Origin: Streptomyces sp. NBC_00193
Lineage (GTDB): Bacteria > Actinomycetota > Actinomycetes > Streptomycetales > Streptomycetaceae
Assembly (NCBI RefSeq): GCF_026342735.1
Contig: NZ_JAPEMM010000001.1
Location: 2,604,001 to 2,668,000 of the forward strand
DNA length: 64,000 nucleotides
Direction of reading: 5' to 3'
Position numbers and translations under genes: made by a program. Below, piece after piece: positions 17,070-25,799 of this stretch; within the stretch, counting starts at the first letter, position 1, and each line of letters begins with the position of its first letter. The notes beneath the pieces are model-generated. The model saw only the letters and a list, made by a program, of their open reading frames with translations, did no database searches and was not told where the DNA came from.

Positions 17070-17807
17070 TCAGTCGCAGTCGCCGATGCCGCAGTCCTTG
17101 AGCGGACCGGCGCCGGGGAAGGCCTTCAGCACCTCGCGCAGGGCCTCGCGCAGGGCGGCGCGCTCGGGTCCGGTGAGGCTCTTGTCGTACGTCACCTGCA
17201 CGCGGGTCACGGGATCGTCGAACGCCTCGTGGACGCCTGTCACTCCGTCCAGCCGGAAGTCCACCTTGGGGAGGCCGTCCTCGCTGTACAGGGAGCCGGT
17301 GATGTCCACGGAGTAGGCGTACGAGGGCCTCAGATAGGCGTTGTACGCCAGCGCGCCCGCGGCGGTCAGCGCCAGCGCGGCCACCATCGCGGCGAGTGCG
17401 GCGAACGCCCAGGCGACGGCCGGGCTGCGGCGCGGATCGGCCCAGGCGGCCAGCAGCAGGACGATCGCCGACGGAACCACCGGGAAGAAGCCGAAGAAGG
17501 CCAGCAGGATCCCGATGACGAGACCGAAGCCGCCGACGGCGATGCACAGCGTCCGGAACGCATCGCGTTCCCTGACGAAGAGGGTCCAGGTGACGGCGAC
17601 GAGCGGGAGGAGCAGGACCATGCCGAGCGGGGACGTCGCGCAGAAGGCCGTCATGGCGACCATGAGGAGGGTGGCGAGGCCGGCCGTCGAGCGCTGGAGC
17701 CAGTGGGCCCGTTCCGCCGGCTTCGGTTCCGCCGGTTCCGGTTCCGCCGGTTCCGGAAGCTCGGCCCACGCCTGCGCCGGTCTCTCGTCCGCCTTCACGT
17801 CCGTCAT
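17070..17807 (-). CDS. Hypothetical membrane protein
   Basis: A 245-residue protein. An N-terminal tail of Glu-Pro-Ala-Glu-Pro repeats (about 18-34) precedes four likely membrane segments between residues 45 and 155 (for example LATLLMVAMTAFCATSPLGM, IAVGGFGLVIGILLAFFGFF, AFAALAAMVAALALTAAGAL). A 90-residue external C-terminal domain ends CGIGDCD. No family recognised. The start at ATG 17807 is taken; GTG at 17816 is in frame. Confidence 0.72.
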   Translation of the reverse strand: MTDVKADERPAQAWAELPEPAEPEPAEPKPAERAHWLQRSTAGLATLLMVAMTAFCATSPLGMVLLLPLVAVTWTLFVRERDAFRTLCIAVGGFGLVIGILLAFFGFFPVVPSAIVLLLAAWADPRRSPAVAWAFAALAAMVAALALTAAGALAYNAYLRPSYAYSVDITGSLYSEDGLPKVDFRLDGVTGVHEAFDDPVTRVQVTYDKSLTGPERAALREALREVLKAFPGAGPLKDCGIGDCD

Positions 17808-17904
17808 GGCCCGCACCCCGTCCGTGCTCTCGTCGTTCTCGTCCTCGTCCCCCAGGGGCTCCGGGCGAGTAAAGCACGCACGTGACGCGGGCCCTCCGAC
17901 GGGC

Positions 17905-18684
17905 TCAGAGGCCGAGACGGCGGTCCTTCAGGGCCGGGAACTGCTCGCGGGTCTCGGCGACCTTCTTGGGGTCCAGGTCCACCGTCAGGACCTCCTCCCC
18001 CGGTCCCGCCTCCGCGAGGACCTCGCCCCACGGGTCCACGACCAGGCTGTGCCCGGCCTGTTCCACGCCCCCGTTGCTGCCGGCCGATCCGCACGCGAGG
18101 ACGTACGACTGGTCCTCGACGGCACGGGCCCGGTTCAGCAGCGTCCAGTGCTCCCGGCGGCGGGCCGGCCAGCCCGCGGAGACGACCAGCGTCGTCGCCC
18201 CGGCGTCGACCAGGCCGCGGAACAGCTCCGGGAAGCGCAGGTCGTAGCAGGTGGCGAGGCCCAGGGTCTGCTCCGGCAGGGCGACCGTGGTCAGGGACTC
18301 GCCCGCGGACATCATGACGGCCTCGCCCTGGTCGAAGCCGAAGCGGTGGATCTTGCGGTACGTCGCGGCGAGCTCGCCCGTCGGGGAGAGGACGAGCGCG
18401 GTGTTGTAGAGCGAGCCGTCGCCCGCGCGCTCCACGAAGGAACCGGCGTGCAGCCAGACCCCGGCGTCGCGGGCGGCCGCGGCCATGGCCGCGTAGGTCG
18501 GGCCGTCCAGCGGCTCGGCCTCTGTCTCGAACTGCTCGTAGGCGAAGGCGCCCACGGTCCACAGCTCGGGCAGGACGACGAGGTCCGACCCGGACTGCTC
18601 GCGTACGAGGTCGGCGACCCGGGAGCGGCGGGAAACCACCGACTCGCCCTCATTCACCGCGATTTGGATCAGGGAAGCGCGCAC
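17905..18684 (-). CDS. Nitrilase-superfamily carbon-nitrogen hydrolase
   Basis: A 259-residue amidase with the full Glu-Lys-Cys set: E in VVLPELWTVGAF, K in YRKIHRFGF, and C in LATCYDLRFPELFR. Length and motifs suit the omega-amidase/predicted amidohydrolase branch (MtnU/NIT2-like), acting on small C-N bonds in the cytoplasm. The start is GTG 18684. It is divergent from the MDMPI-type gene at 18857; no promoter element was clearly seen between them. Confidence 0.9.
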   Translation of the reverse strand: MRASLIQIAVNEGESVVSRRSRVADLVREQSGSDLVVLPELWTVGAFAYEQFETEAEPLDGPTYAAMAAAARDAGVWLHAGSFVERAGDGSLYNTALVLSPTGELAATYRKIHRFGFDQGEAVMMSAGESLTTVALPEQTLGLATCYDLRFPELFRGLVDAGATTLVVSAGWPARRREHWTLLNRARAVEDQSYVLACGSAGSNGGVEQAGHSLVVDPWGEVLAEAGPGEEVLTVDLDPKKVAETREQFPALKDRRLGL

Positions 18685-18856
18685 AGTACCACCGTCCTGG
18701 CTTTCAAGCCGTCAACTCGGGCCTACGATCGTCACACGAAAGCACTGCCGGGGTGCTCACCGGCAGCGTAGTTTTGAAGCCATTGCACAAGCTTCCAGAA
18801 CGCGCCACTGCACGTAACGCGCCAACAGGCCGATGAACAGCACGCGAGGGGTCCCG

Positions 18857-19687
18857 TTGACCGTCCATCCGCATCCCAGCCTTCAGCCCTATGCCGACGC
18901 GTGGACCCACTCCATCGAGGCGATATCCGAGCTGGTCCTTCCGTTGACGGAAGGCGAGTGGAGCCGGGCGACGCCCTGCCCGAACTGGTCCGTGCGCGAC
19001 GTCGTGTCCCACGTCATCGGGATCGAGTGCGAGCAGTTGGGCGACCCGCGGCCGATCCACACCCTGCCGCGGGACCTGCGGCACGTGGTCGACGAGTTCT
19101 CCCGGTACATGGAAGTGCAGGTCGACGTGCGGCGGCACCACACCGCGCCCGAGATGACCTCCGAGCTGGAGTACACGATCATCCGCCGCTCCCGTCAGCT
19201 GCGGAACGAGAAGCGGGATCCGGACACGATCATCCGCGGACCGCTGGGCGAACCGGCCACCCTGGAGCACTCGCTCCGGCTGCGCGCGTTCGACGTGTGG
19301 ATCCACGAGCAGGATCTGCGGGCGGCCCTGGGGGTACCGGGGAACTGGGACTCGCCGGGGGCCTACGTGGCCAGGGACCTCCTGCTCGCCGGGCTGCCGA
19401 AGGTGGTCGCGAAGAAGGCGGGCGCACCCGCGAACTCGGCCGTCGTCATCGACGTGCACGGCGCGCTGGAGTTCATGCGGACCGTACGGGTCGACGCGGA
19501 GGGCCGCGGCACCATCGACAAGGCCCCCTCGCTGGGGCCCGCGGTGACGCTGACCCTGGACTGGGAGACGTACGTGCGCCTCGCGGCCGGCCGGGTGCGT
19601 GCGCACACCGTCGCCGACCGGGTGAAGGTGGAGGGTGACCCGGCGCTGGCCGAGGCCATCCTGGCCCACTTCTCCGTGACTCCGTGA
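18857..19687 (+). CDS. Maleylpyruvate isomerase-family, mycothiol-dependent enzyme
   Basis: A 276-residue protein of the MDMPI/DinB-like fold. The N-terminal four-helix part has TPCPNWSVRDVVSHVIGIE, with one of the three His metal ligands, and RLRAFDVWIHEQDLR supplies another. The C-terminal 90 residues form the SCP2-like MDMPI_C domain. Such enzymes use mycothiol as cofactor; the substrate is unknown. The start is TTG 18857, with GAGGGG five bases upstream; ATG 18833 would add eight residues but has no ribosome site. Confidence 0.85.
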   Translation: MTVHPHPSLQPYADAWTHSIEAISELVLPLTEGEWSRATPCPNWSVRDVVSHVIGIECEQLGDPRPIHTLPRDLRHVVDEFSRYMEVQVDVRRHHTAPEMTSELEYTIIRRSRQLRNEKRDPDTIIRGPLGEPATLEHSLRLRAFDVWIHEQDLRAALGVPGNWDSPGAYVARDLLLAGLPKVVAKKAGAPANSAVVIDVHGALEFMRTVRVDAEGRGTIDKAPSLGPAVTLTLDWETYVRLAAGRVRAHTVADRVKVEGDPALAEAILAHFSVTP

Positions 19688-19726
19688 CTCCGTGACCCAG
19701 TGACCCCGTAGGCCGGAGGAACCTTG

Positions 19727-20344
19727 GTGCGGTCGGACCCGGTGGAGGGGGTGGATCGGGTGGACCCGGTGGGCCCGGTGGACCGCGTGCTCGCCGAGCG
19801 GATCCCCGCCGACCGGGGCATGGGGGCGATCCTCGCGCAGTACATGCGCTCCCTGGCCGCGCACGGGGAGGAGTGCACGCCCGCCGAGCTGGAGCAGCTG
19901 GGCGTCATCGCCCTCGACCTGGCCGGTGCCTGCCTCGCCGGGCGGCCCGGCGCCGGGGACGAGCTGTCCGATGGGGGCCCGACCCGGTCGCTGCCGGCCC
20001 GGGTCGACGCCTTCATCGGGCACAACCTCGGCGATCCCGAGCTGAGCCCGTCCGCGGTCGCCGCCCGGCACGGCATATCGCTGCGCCGGCTCCAGCTCCT
20101 CTTCCGGGAGCGCGGGGAGAGCGTGGCGGCCGCGATCCGCCGGCGCCGGCTGGAGCGCTGCCGCGAGGACCTCTCCGACCCCGGTCAGCTCACCGTCCCC
20201 GTCCACACCGTGGCCCTGCGCTGGGGATTCACCAACGCCTCGGTGTTCAGCCGCCTGTTCCGCGAGACGTACGGGGCCAGCCCGAGCGAGTTCCGCCGCG
20301 CGGCGGTGGCCCGGCCCGATCGGGACGACACCCCTGCCCCCTGA
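19727..20344 (+). CDS. AraC-type regulator, N-terminally truncated
   Basis: A 205-residue protein with a complete C-terminal AraC HTH pair (PSAVAARHGISLRRLQLLFRE and VHTVALRWGFTNASVFSRLFRETYG). The preceding region retains only the last helix of an AraC_binding_2-type domain (GMGAILAQYMRSLAAHGEE). Full-length relatives are near 320 residues, so the ligand-binding barrel appears missing. The first 17 codons are low-complexity (V-E/D-x repeats from a 9-bp tandem repeat). GGAGGA precedes GTG 19727 by six bases, so it may still be expressed; it may also be a decaying gene. Confidence 0.7.
   Translation: MRSDPVEGVDRVDPVGPVDRVLAERIPADRGMGAILAQYMRSLAAHGEECTPAELEQLGVIALDLAGACLAGRPGAGDELSDGGPTRSLPARVDAFIGHNLGDPELSPSAVAARHGISLRRLQLLFRERGESVAAAIRRRRLERCREDLSDPGQLTVPVHTVALRWGFTNASVFSRLFRETYGASPSEFRRAAVARPDRDDTPAP
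19740..19788 (+). repeat. 9-bp tandem repeat (GGTGGANNN) in the 5' part of the AraC-type gene
   Basis: About five units of GGTGGA/GGTGGG plus three variable bases, encoding V-E-G, V-D-R, V-D-P, V-G-P, V-D-R. Just upstream, GTGACTCC recurs at 19675-19700. The junction looks shaped by slippage. Confidence 0.55.
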
Positions 20345-20391
20345 CCCCCTAAACCACAGCCGGGGCTGTTGCGCGGATTGTCAACGGTCCC

Positions 20392-20404
20392 TGCACTCAG
20401 TGCA
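20392..20404. promoter_or_regulatory. Palindrome in a 222-base gene-free gap
   Basis: TGCACTCAGTGCA is a perfect 6+1+6 palindrome in the gap 20345-20566 between convergent genes. Its role is unknown; no terminator-like hairpin of good strength was seen in the gap. Confidence 0.3.
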
Positions 20405-20566
20405 CACGCGGCCGCGCGGAGCCCTCATAGGCTCGGCACGCGTTGGCCGGAACCCGACTCCGCGGAGTCGACGGACGGACAGGTGGGAAAGGACGGGGGT
20501 CTGTCCCACCCCGGCCCGTCCTCCTCGGTGCGGGGGCCTGCGCGCATACCGGGCCGGCACCGGACG

Positions 20567-22096
20567 TCACCGGGCCGGCCGCGGGTCGGCAGGGGTGCCG
20601 ACGGGGGTGCCGGCCCCGGCGGCCGCCACGGCGGTGGCGACCGGAACCGGGGCCGGCGGAGGCACCGACTGCGCGGGAAGTACAACCGGCGGTACCGGGG
20701 TTCCTCCGCCCGAGCCCGTACCCGAGCCAGAGCCCGTACCCGAGCCCGTACCCACCCGCTCGCGTTCGCGGGCCAGGGCGCGGCCGCGCAGGCGCAGGAT
20801 CTGGGCGATGCCCAGGAGTTCCAGGACGAAGACCGACGAGAACGCGATGCGGTAGTTGTCCCCGGTGGCGTCGAGCAGCAGGCCCACCACCAGCAGGGTC
20901 GTCATCGAGGCGATGAAACCGCCCATGTTGGTGATTCCGGAGGCGGTGCCCTGACGTTCGGCCGGGTTGGCGGGGCGGGCGAAGTCGAAGCCGATCATCG
21001 ACGCGGGCCCGCACGTGCCCAGCACCAGGCAGAGCGCGATCAGCAGCCACATCGGCGCGTGGTCCCCGGGGTAGGCCAGGACCGAGCCCCACAGCAGCGC
21101 GGTCAGGGCGACCGTGCCCAGGGCGAGGGGGATCCGGGAGGACTGCCGGCGGCCGACGATCTGGCCGTAGACCAGGCCGAGCGCCATGTTCGAGGCGACC
21201 ACCAGCGTGAGCAGCCCGCCCGCGGTGGTCCGCGAGAGCCCCTGGGCCTCGACGAGGAAGGGCATGCCCCACAGCAGCAGGAACACCATCGCCGGGAACT
21301 GCGTCGTGAAGTGCACCCACAGGCCGAGCTTGGTGCCGGGCTCCTTCCAGGAGTCGGCGATCTGGCGCCGTACGAAGCCCCCCGCCCCGGTGGCCGCGTG
21401 CGGCGCGGGCTCGTGGCCCTCCGGATGGTCACGCAGGAACAGCACGAGCGGGACCAGCACCACCAGGCCCGCCACCGCGCTGCCCGCGAACGCCGGCACC
21501 CAGCCGACCCCGTGCAGCACGGGAGCCAGCACCAGCGTGGAGATCAGGTTGCCGGCCATCCCGACCAGGCCGGCCAGCTGCGCCATCAGCGGGCCCCGGC
21601 GGGCCGGGAACCAGCGGGTGCCGAGCCGCAGGACGGAGATGAAGGTCATGGCGTCCCCGCAGCCCAGCAGGGCGCGGGCGGCCAGGGCCATCCCGTAGGA
21701 GGGGGAGAGCGCGAAGCCGATCTGGCCGGCGGTGAAGAGCACGGCGCCGAGGGTGAGCACCTTCTTGGTGCCGAGCCGGTCCACCATCAGGCCGACGGGT
21801 ATCTGCATGCCCGCGTAGACCAGCAGCTGGAGCAGGGAGAACGTGGACAGCGCCGAGGCGTTCACGTGGAAGCGGTCGGCGGCCTCCAGCCCGGCCACGC
21901 CGAGGCTGGTGCGGAAGATGACCGCCACGAAGTAGACGGCGACGCCGATGGACCAGACGAGCACCGCCTTGCGGCCGCCCGGCGGGTCCCTGAAGACGGA
22001 GGCCGCGGGGACGGCCGGGGCGTCGGAGGCCTCGGCGGCGGAGGCGGCGGAGGCGGCGGAGGCGGCGGAGGCGGCGGAGGCGGAGGCGGAGGTCAT
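20567..22096 (-). CDS. MFS transporter
   Basis: A 509-residue major facilitator with 12 membrane segments. The A-like motif between helices 2 and 3 is GLMVDRLGTKKVL, and the central loop is around residues 225-245. The family resembles sugar-acid/hexuronate or cyanate-type carriers regulated by GntR proteins. Odd features are an N-terminal Ser/Ala repeat (SA repeats in the first 20 residues) and a C-terminal tail with GT-GS dipeptide repeats plus a Pro/Ala-rich extension of about 60 residues after the last helix. The ATG overlaps the gntR stop (ATGA), so both form one operon. Confidence 0.88.
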   Translation of the reverse strand: MTSASASAASAASAASAASAAEASDAPAVPAASVFRDPPGGRKAVLVWSIGVAVYFVAVIFRTSLGVAGLEAADRFHVNASALSTFSLLQLLVYAGMQIPVGLMVDRLGTKKVLTLGAVLFTAGQIGFALSPSYGMALAARALLGCGDAMTFISVLRLGTRWFPARRGPLMAQLAGLVGMAGNLISTLVLAPVLHGVGWVPAFAGSAVAGLVVLVPLVLFLRDHPEGHEPAPHAATGAGGFVRRQIADSWKEPGTKLGLWVHFTTQFPAMVFLLLWGMPFLVEAQGLSRTTAGGLLTLVVASNMALGLVYGQIVGRRQSSRIPLALGTVALTALLWGSVLAYPGDHAPMWLLIALCLVLGTCGPASMIGFDFARPANPAERQGTASGITNMGGFIASMTTLLVVGLLLDATGDNYRIAFSSVFVLELLGIAQILRLRGRALARERERVGTGSGTGSGSGTGSGGGTPVPPVVLPAQSVPPPAPVPVATAVAAAGAGTPVGTPADPRPAR

Positions 22097-22743
22097 CGGG
22101 AGGACCCCCGCACCAGTTCCCCGACCCGGCGCACGTGGGCCCGTACCGCCGCGGCGGCCGTGTCCGCATCGCCCGCGCGCAGGGCGTCGAGGATCTCCCG
22201 GTGCTCGGCCAGCGTCCGCTCCACCCGCTCGGGGTGTGCGTGCAGCAGGGCCACGCCCATGCGGAGCTGGCGGTCGCGCAGTTGGTCGTAGAGGCGGCAG
22301 AGGATCTGGTTGCCGGCGCTGCGCACGATCTCCGCGTGGAAGGCGCGGTCGGCGGCCATCATCGCCGCGAGTTCGCCGGCGTCACCGAGCCGGCGCTGCT
22401 CCTCGACCAGTTCCGCGAGCCGTTCCAGCAGCCCGGCCGGGGCGGGCACGGCCCGGCGGACGGTGAACTCCTCCACCAGCAGCCGGGTTTCGATCACGTC
22501 GGCGATCTCCTGGGCGGAGACGGCGAGGACGAGGGCGCCCTTCTTCGGGTACAGCTTCAGCAGTCCCTCGGTCTCCAGCCGCAGCAGCGCCTCCCGGACC
22601 GGTGTGCGCGAGACCCCGACGGCGACCGCGAGCTCGCCTTCGGTCAGCAGCACCCCGCCCTCGTAGCGGCGGTCGAGCACGGCCTGCTTCACGTGTTGGT
22701 AGACGCGTTCGGCAGCGGTCACAGTGGTACCGGCGGGTGGCAT
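22093..22743 (-). CDS. GntR-family regulator (FadR/FCD type)
   Basis: A 216-residue regulator. The winged-helix domain (VYQHVKQAVLDRRYEGG, LAVAVGVSRTPVREALLRLE) is followed by an all-helical FCD ligand-binding domain (ETRLLVEEFTVRRA, DRAFHAEIVRSAGNQIL, HREILDALRAGD, with metal-site His/Asp residues). It is the first gene of the operon with the MFS transporter, so it probably senses the transported acid. ATG 22743 lies six bases after TATGCT, hinting at a leaderless transcript; in-frame GTG at 22719 is an alternative. Confidence 0.88.
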   Translation of the reverse strand: MPPAGTTVTAAERVYQHVKQAVLDRRYEGGVLLTEGELAVAVGVSRTPVREALLRLETEGLLKLYPKKGALVLAVSAQEIADVIETRLLVEEFTVRRAVPAPAGLLERLAELVEEQRRLGDAGELAAMMAADRAFHAEIVRSAGNQILCRLYDQLRDRQLRMGVALLHAHPERVERTLAEHREILDALRAGDADTAAAAVRAHVRRVGELVRGSSR

Positions 22744-22783
22744 GCGCACAGCATAGATACAACAGAGGTGCAAGTTGCGCGAC

Positions 22784-22824
22784 GTCCACCATGTGGACCT
22801 ACGGCACCGTCACCATGTGGACCT
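22784..22824. promoter_or_regulatory. Repeated CACCATGTGGACCT, one copy inside a palindrome
   Basis: The 14-base sequence occurs at 22787-22800 and 22811-22824, 24 bases apart. The first lies in the palindrome GTCCACCATGTGGAC (22784-22798). The pair sits 40-80 bases upstream of gntR and could be its operator, but also abuts the 3' end of the inhibitor gene at 22833. Confidence 0.4.
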
Positions 22825-22832
22825 CACCGCAC

Positions 22833-23138
22833 TCACCGCACCACGACGTCCAGCACGAACTCGTCGTACGCGGCCTCCTCCGGATACGGCGGCCGGACCT
22901 GCGCGAAGCGGATCCGGGCCCGGCCCGCCACCCGCCCCCGTACGACGTACACCCGCTCCACCGTCGCCCCGGGCAGCGGCGGCTCCGCGGCGGGCGGCTC
23001 CGGCGTACCCTCCGCCACCGCGACGGCGTCCGTGTCGCCCGTCACCCGCCAGGTCCAGACGTAGCCGCGCGCACCGCGCCCGGTGAGCCGCAGCTCGTAC
23101 GGCTCGCCGGGCGCGAGCACCACCTCGCGCACCTCCAC
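22833..23138 (-). CDS. Chagasin-type (I42) cysteine-protease inhibitor
   Basis: A 101-residue beta-sandwich protein. The three inhibitor loops of chagasin-like proteins can be matched: LTGRGARGYVWTWRV (the G-Y-x-W region), a central Pro/Glu loop, and RPPYPEEAAYDEFVLDVVV (the R-P-W-like loop and final strand). No signal peptide is visible. GTG 23138 has GAGGAG eight bases upstream. It starts only 26 bases after the papain-like protease gene on the same strand, so enzyme and inhibitor are probably co-expressed; whether this inhibitor acts on that protease is inferred. Confidence 0.75.
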   Translation of the reverse strand: MEVREVVLAPGEPYELRLTGRGARGYVWTWRVTGDTDAVAVAEGTPEPPAAEPPLPGATVERVYVVRGRVAGRARIRFAQVRPPYPEEAAYDEFVLDVVVR

Positions 23139-23164
23139 GCGGACTGCTCCTCTCCCGTGGCGGC

Positions 23165-25129
23165 CTAGGCCGGACCGATCACCGCCCCCTCGTGCCAGCC
23201 GGAGCCGTCGCGCCAGTAGTGCTGGAGCAGGCGGTCGGTGCGCAGGACGATCACCTCCAGGTTGAACCCGAAACTGCCCTGGAGCATCCCGGTGACCGCC
23301 AGCACGTCGTGGCCGAAGACGGCGGAGCGCTGCCAGGCGGCGCCGCCCGCGTTGCCGCGCCACCAGTGCTCGACGCGGCCGCCCGGGCCCGTCACGCACA
23401 GCTCGTAGTTCCCGGCGGTGTCCTCGTCGGCCGCCCCGTACTGCGCCTCGATCAGGCAGGGCGCGGAGGTGACGCCGGAGCCGAAGATCTCGCCGGGGCG
23501 CCACACGAACCCGTTCGGGTCGTCGCGCCACCACAGCTGCATCCGGCCGTCCGTGCGGGTGGCGACCAGGTCGAGGTGGCGGGAGCGGGTCTGGACCAGG
23601 GCCGGGCCGAAGTGGGCGATGCCGGAGGCGAAGCGGCCGCCGTCGTTCCAGGTCCAGGGGGCGCCGTTGATCCGCCACCAGTGGTTGAGGCGGCCGTCGG
23701 CGGTGCGGACGACCACCTCGAAGTTGCCCGGCGCCCCGTAGTCGCTCTGGATGAAGGCCGGGGTCGATCCGACCGCCGCGTCGCCGGGGCCGAAGGCGCC
23801 GCCGTCGCGCCAGGCGCCGCCGAAGTGCTCGTAGTACCAGTGGCGCAGCCGGCCGCCCGGGGTGACGTGCAGCGACTCCATGTTCCGGTTGTACGTGGTC
23901 CCCGTGAAGGCGGGCTGGCCCGAGGCGTCGGAGGCGAAGCTCTGGGCGCGGTTCCAGGCGTACGGGGCGTCGCCCTCGCGCCACCAGTGCCGGAGCGGGC
24001 CGCCCGCGGAGTCGGCGAGGGCCGCCAGCTCGAAGTTGCGGTGGGCGCGGCCGTTGCCGCTCTCGTAGACGTTGCCGGTGTGCAGGCGGCGCTTGCTCCA
24101 CGGGTCGATGTTGGTGTCCTGCAGCCCGCACTTCGCCCAGTCGTCGATGCGCGCCTCGCCGTACGCGATCCGGCCGTAGCCGCCCACGTGGTAGCCGGTC
24201 CCCCAGGAGTTCTTGAACAGCCAGCAGCCGGCCGCGTCGTCGTAGCCGGTGATCAGGACGCAGTGCCCGCCCGCCAGCCGGTCGCTGGTGCGGTGGTAGA
24301 CGCCGGAGCCCAGCCCGAAGAAGTCCTCGTACACGTCGAAGCAGGCGGTCAGCGGGCCCACCGTGTCCAGCCAGACCTTCTGCTGCTCCACGTCGCCGAG
24401 CCGGACGTACCCGGCGATGCGGACGGTCCGCCCGGAACGGTCCCAGCTCGGGGTGTACTCCGCCCGCCAGGCCTCCCGGCGGTCCACGGGGGTTCCGGGC
24501 GGCGGCGGCGAGTACGGCCAGCAGCCCGGGTCCGCGAGTCCGCCGTTGGTCCGGATCCAGTCGAGGGCGGCCTCGGGGCTGCCCGTCTGTCCGCAGCGGG
24601 CCTTCAGCCCGTCGTGCACGTCCCCCTCGGACCGCTCGGCCCAGACGTGGTGCTCGATGCGGGCCATCGACTCCACCAGGCCGGCCGCCCCGAACGCCCA
24701 GCAGGAACTGCACGGGTTCTGGTCCTTCACCTTGGTGAGCCAGGCGTGCCCCCACCGGCTCCGCCAGTCCACGGCGGACGGCCGGGCGGGGGCCGCGGTT
24801 CCCGCGGCCGTGGACCCGGCTGCGTCGGTGGCTGCGTCGGTGGCTGCGCCCGCGCCCGTCGCCGCGAGCAGTCCGTGCGCCCTCCTGCGCCGGGTGAGGT
24901 GCGGATTGCCGCTGGCCCGGCCCACGAGGCTCCGCAGGTCCACCGGAGACACCTCCCCGGCAGGGGTGAGACCGGCATCCGCCGTGGCCGCGCCGAGCCC
25001 CAGGGCCGGTCTCGGAACGGCGTCCCCGTCACCGAGGTGCTCGCTCACGGACCACAGCGCCCCGCGCGCCGCGAGCAGGGCCCGCAGCTCCCCCGCCGTC
25101 TGGACGCGCCCCTCCGACTGCTCCGGCAT
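23165..25129 (-). CDS. Papain-family (C1A) protease with C-terminal repeat domain
   Basis: A 654-residue protein. Residues 118-340 form a C1A peptidase with the oxyanion Gln and nucleophile in DQNPCSSCWAF (Q137, C143), His in LAGGHCVLITGYD (H289) and Asn in CWLFKNSWGTGYH (N307). Residues 355-654 contain five to six units of about 50 residues, each with a core like G-R-x-x-H-W-W-R, resembling lectin/beta-propeller arrays. No signal peptide is evident, so the site of action is unclear. ATG 25129 has GGGGGG five bases upstream; a GTG at 25225 would add 32 residues. The inhibitor gene follows directly. Confidence 0.85.
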   Translation of the reverse strand: MPEQSEGRVQTAGELRALLAARGALWSVSEHLGDGDAVPRPALGLGAATADAGLTPAGEVSPVDLRSLVGRASGNPHLTRRRRAHGLLAATGAGAATDAATDAAGSTAAGTAAPARPSAVDWRSRWGHAWLTKVKDQNPCSSCWAFGAAGLVESMARIEHHVWAERSEGDVHDGLKARCGQTGSPEAALDWIRTNGGLADPGCWPYSPPPPGTPVDRREAWRAEYTPSWDRSGRTVRIAGYVRLGDVEQQKVWLDTVGPLTACFDVYEDFFGLGSGVYHRTSDRLAGGHCVLITGYDDAAGCWLFKNSWGTGYHVGGYGRIAYGEARIDDWAKCGLQDTNIDPWSKRRLHTGNVYESGNGRAHRNFELAALADSAGGPLRHWWREGDAPYAWNRAQSFASDASGQPAFTGTTYNRNMESLHVTPGGRLRHWYYEHFGGAWRDGGAFGPGDAAVGSTPAFIQSDYGAPGNFEVVVRTADGRLNHWWRINGAPWTWNDGGRFASGIAHFGPALVQTRSRHLDLVATRTDGRMQLWWRDDPNGFVWRPGEIFGSGVTSAPCLIEAQYGAADEDTAGNYELCVTGPGGRVEHWWRGNAGGAAWQRSAVFGHDVLAVTGMLQGSFGFNLEVIVLRTDRLLQHYWRDGSGWHEGAVIGPA

Positions 25130-25277
25130 TCCGGCCCCCCAACGCACCGTACGGATCCGAGCCCCGGGAGCGTCCACCTGCGCGGAGGGCGCGTCAAGGG
25201 GGTCCGTACGGTCGCGCGGCGGCACGCCGGTCGCACGGGGATGCGGCCGGGCCTGCGGGCCGCCGGAGGTTCAAGAA

Positions 25278-25731
25278 GTGCCGTTCATTTGTTCGAGTGT
25301 CGATGACCTCGCCAAGCTGGAGGCGATCGGCCGGGCGATGAACGACCCGTCGCCGCGCTACATCGACACCCTGGACCAGTGGGGTCTGGCCGACACGTAC
25401 GAGGTGTACGCGGAGGTCGCCGCGTACACGGAAATCAAGATCACCCTGTCGGACAAGACCGAGCTCGACGCCGCGCTGAGCGTCCCGCGCGGTCTCGCGC
25501 CCGGACAGACCTGTCCCACGATCGTCATGCCCGCCCCGCTGAGCGACCTCGACCGACGGGCCTACCTCGCCACGCCCGCGGGGGAGCGCGACGCGCGGAT
25601 GGCCGAGGGCGGGGCGCAGTCCGACTGGACCCGCGCCGTCAAGGTCACCGGCGGCGCCGTCCGCGATCGAGTTCAGCTCGCCCGAGGGCTCCGAGTCCTA
25701 CGCCGACATTCCGCCCGGCACGCTGGACTGA
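25278..25731 (+). pseudogene. Hypothetical gene with probable frameshift near 25660
   Basis: GTG 25278 has GGAGG eight bases upstream and opens a good reading frame (MPFICSSVDDLAKLEAIGRA ... TRAVKVTGGAVRD). After about codon 128 that frame loses coding character and runs antisense through the next gene. The +1 frame instead continues with IEFSSPEGSESYADIPPGTLD and stops at 25731, a natural-looking end. The simplest view is a one-base indel around 25660-25668. No family is recognised. It could be a pseudogene or a sequencing error. Confidence 0.6.
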
Positions 25732-25799
25732 CGGACACAGCCGTGAGGGCGGGGTGCCGGGGGATCACCCCGGTGCCCCGCCCTTCCACGTGCGTGGCT

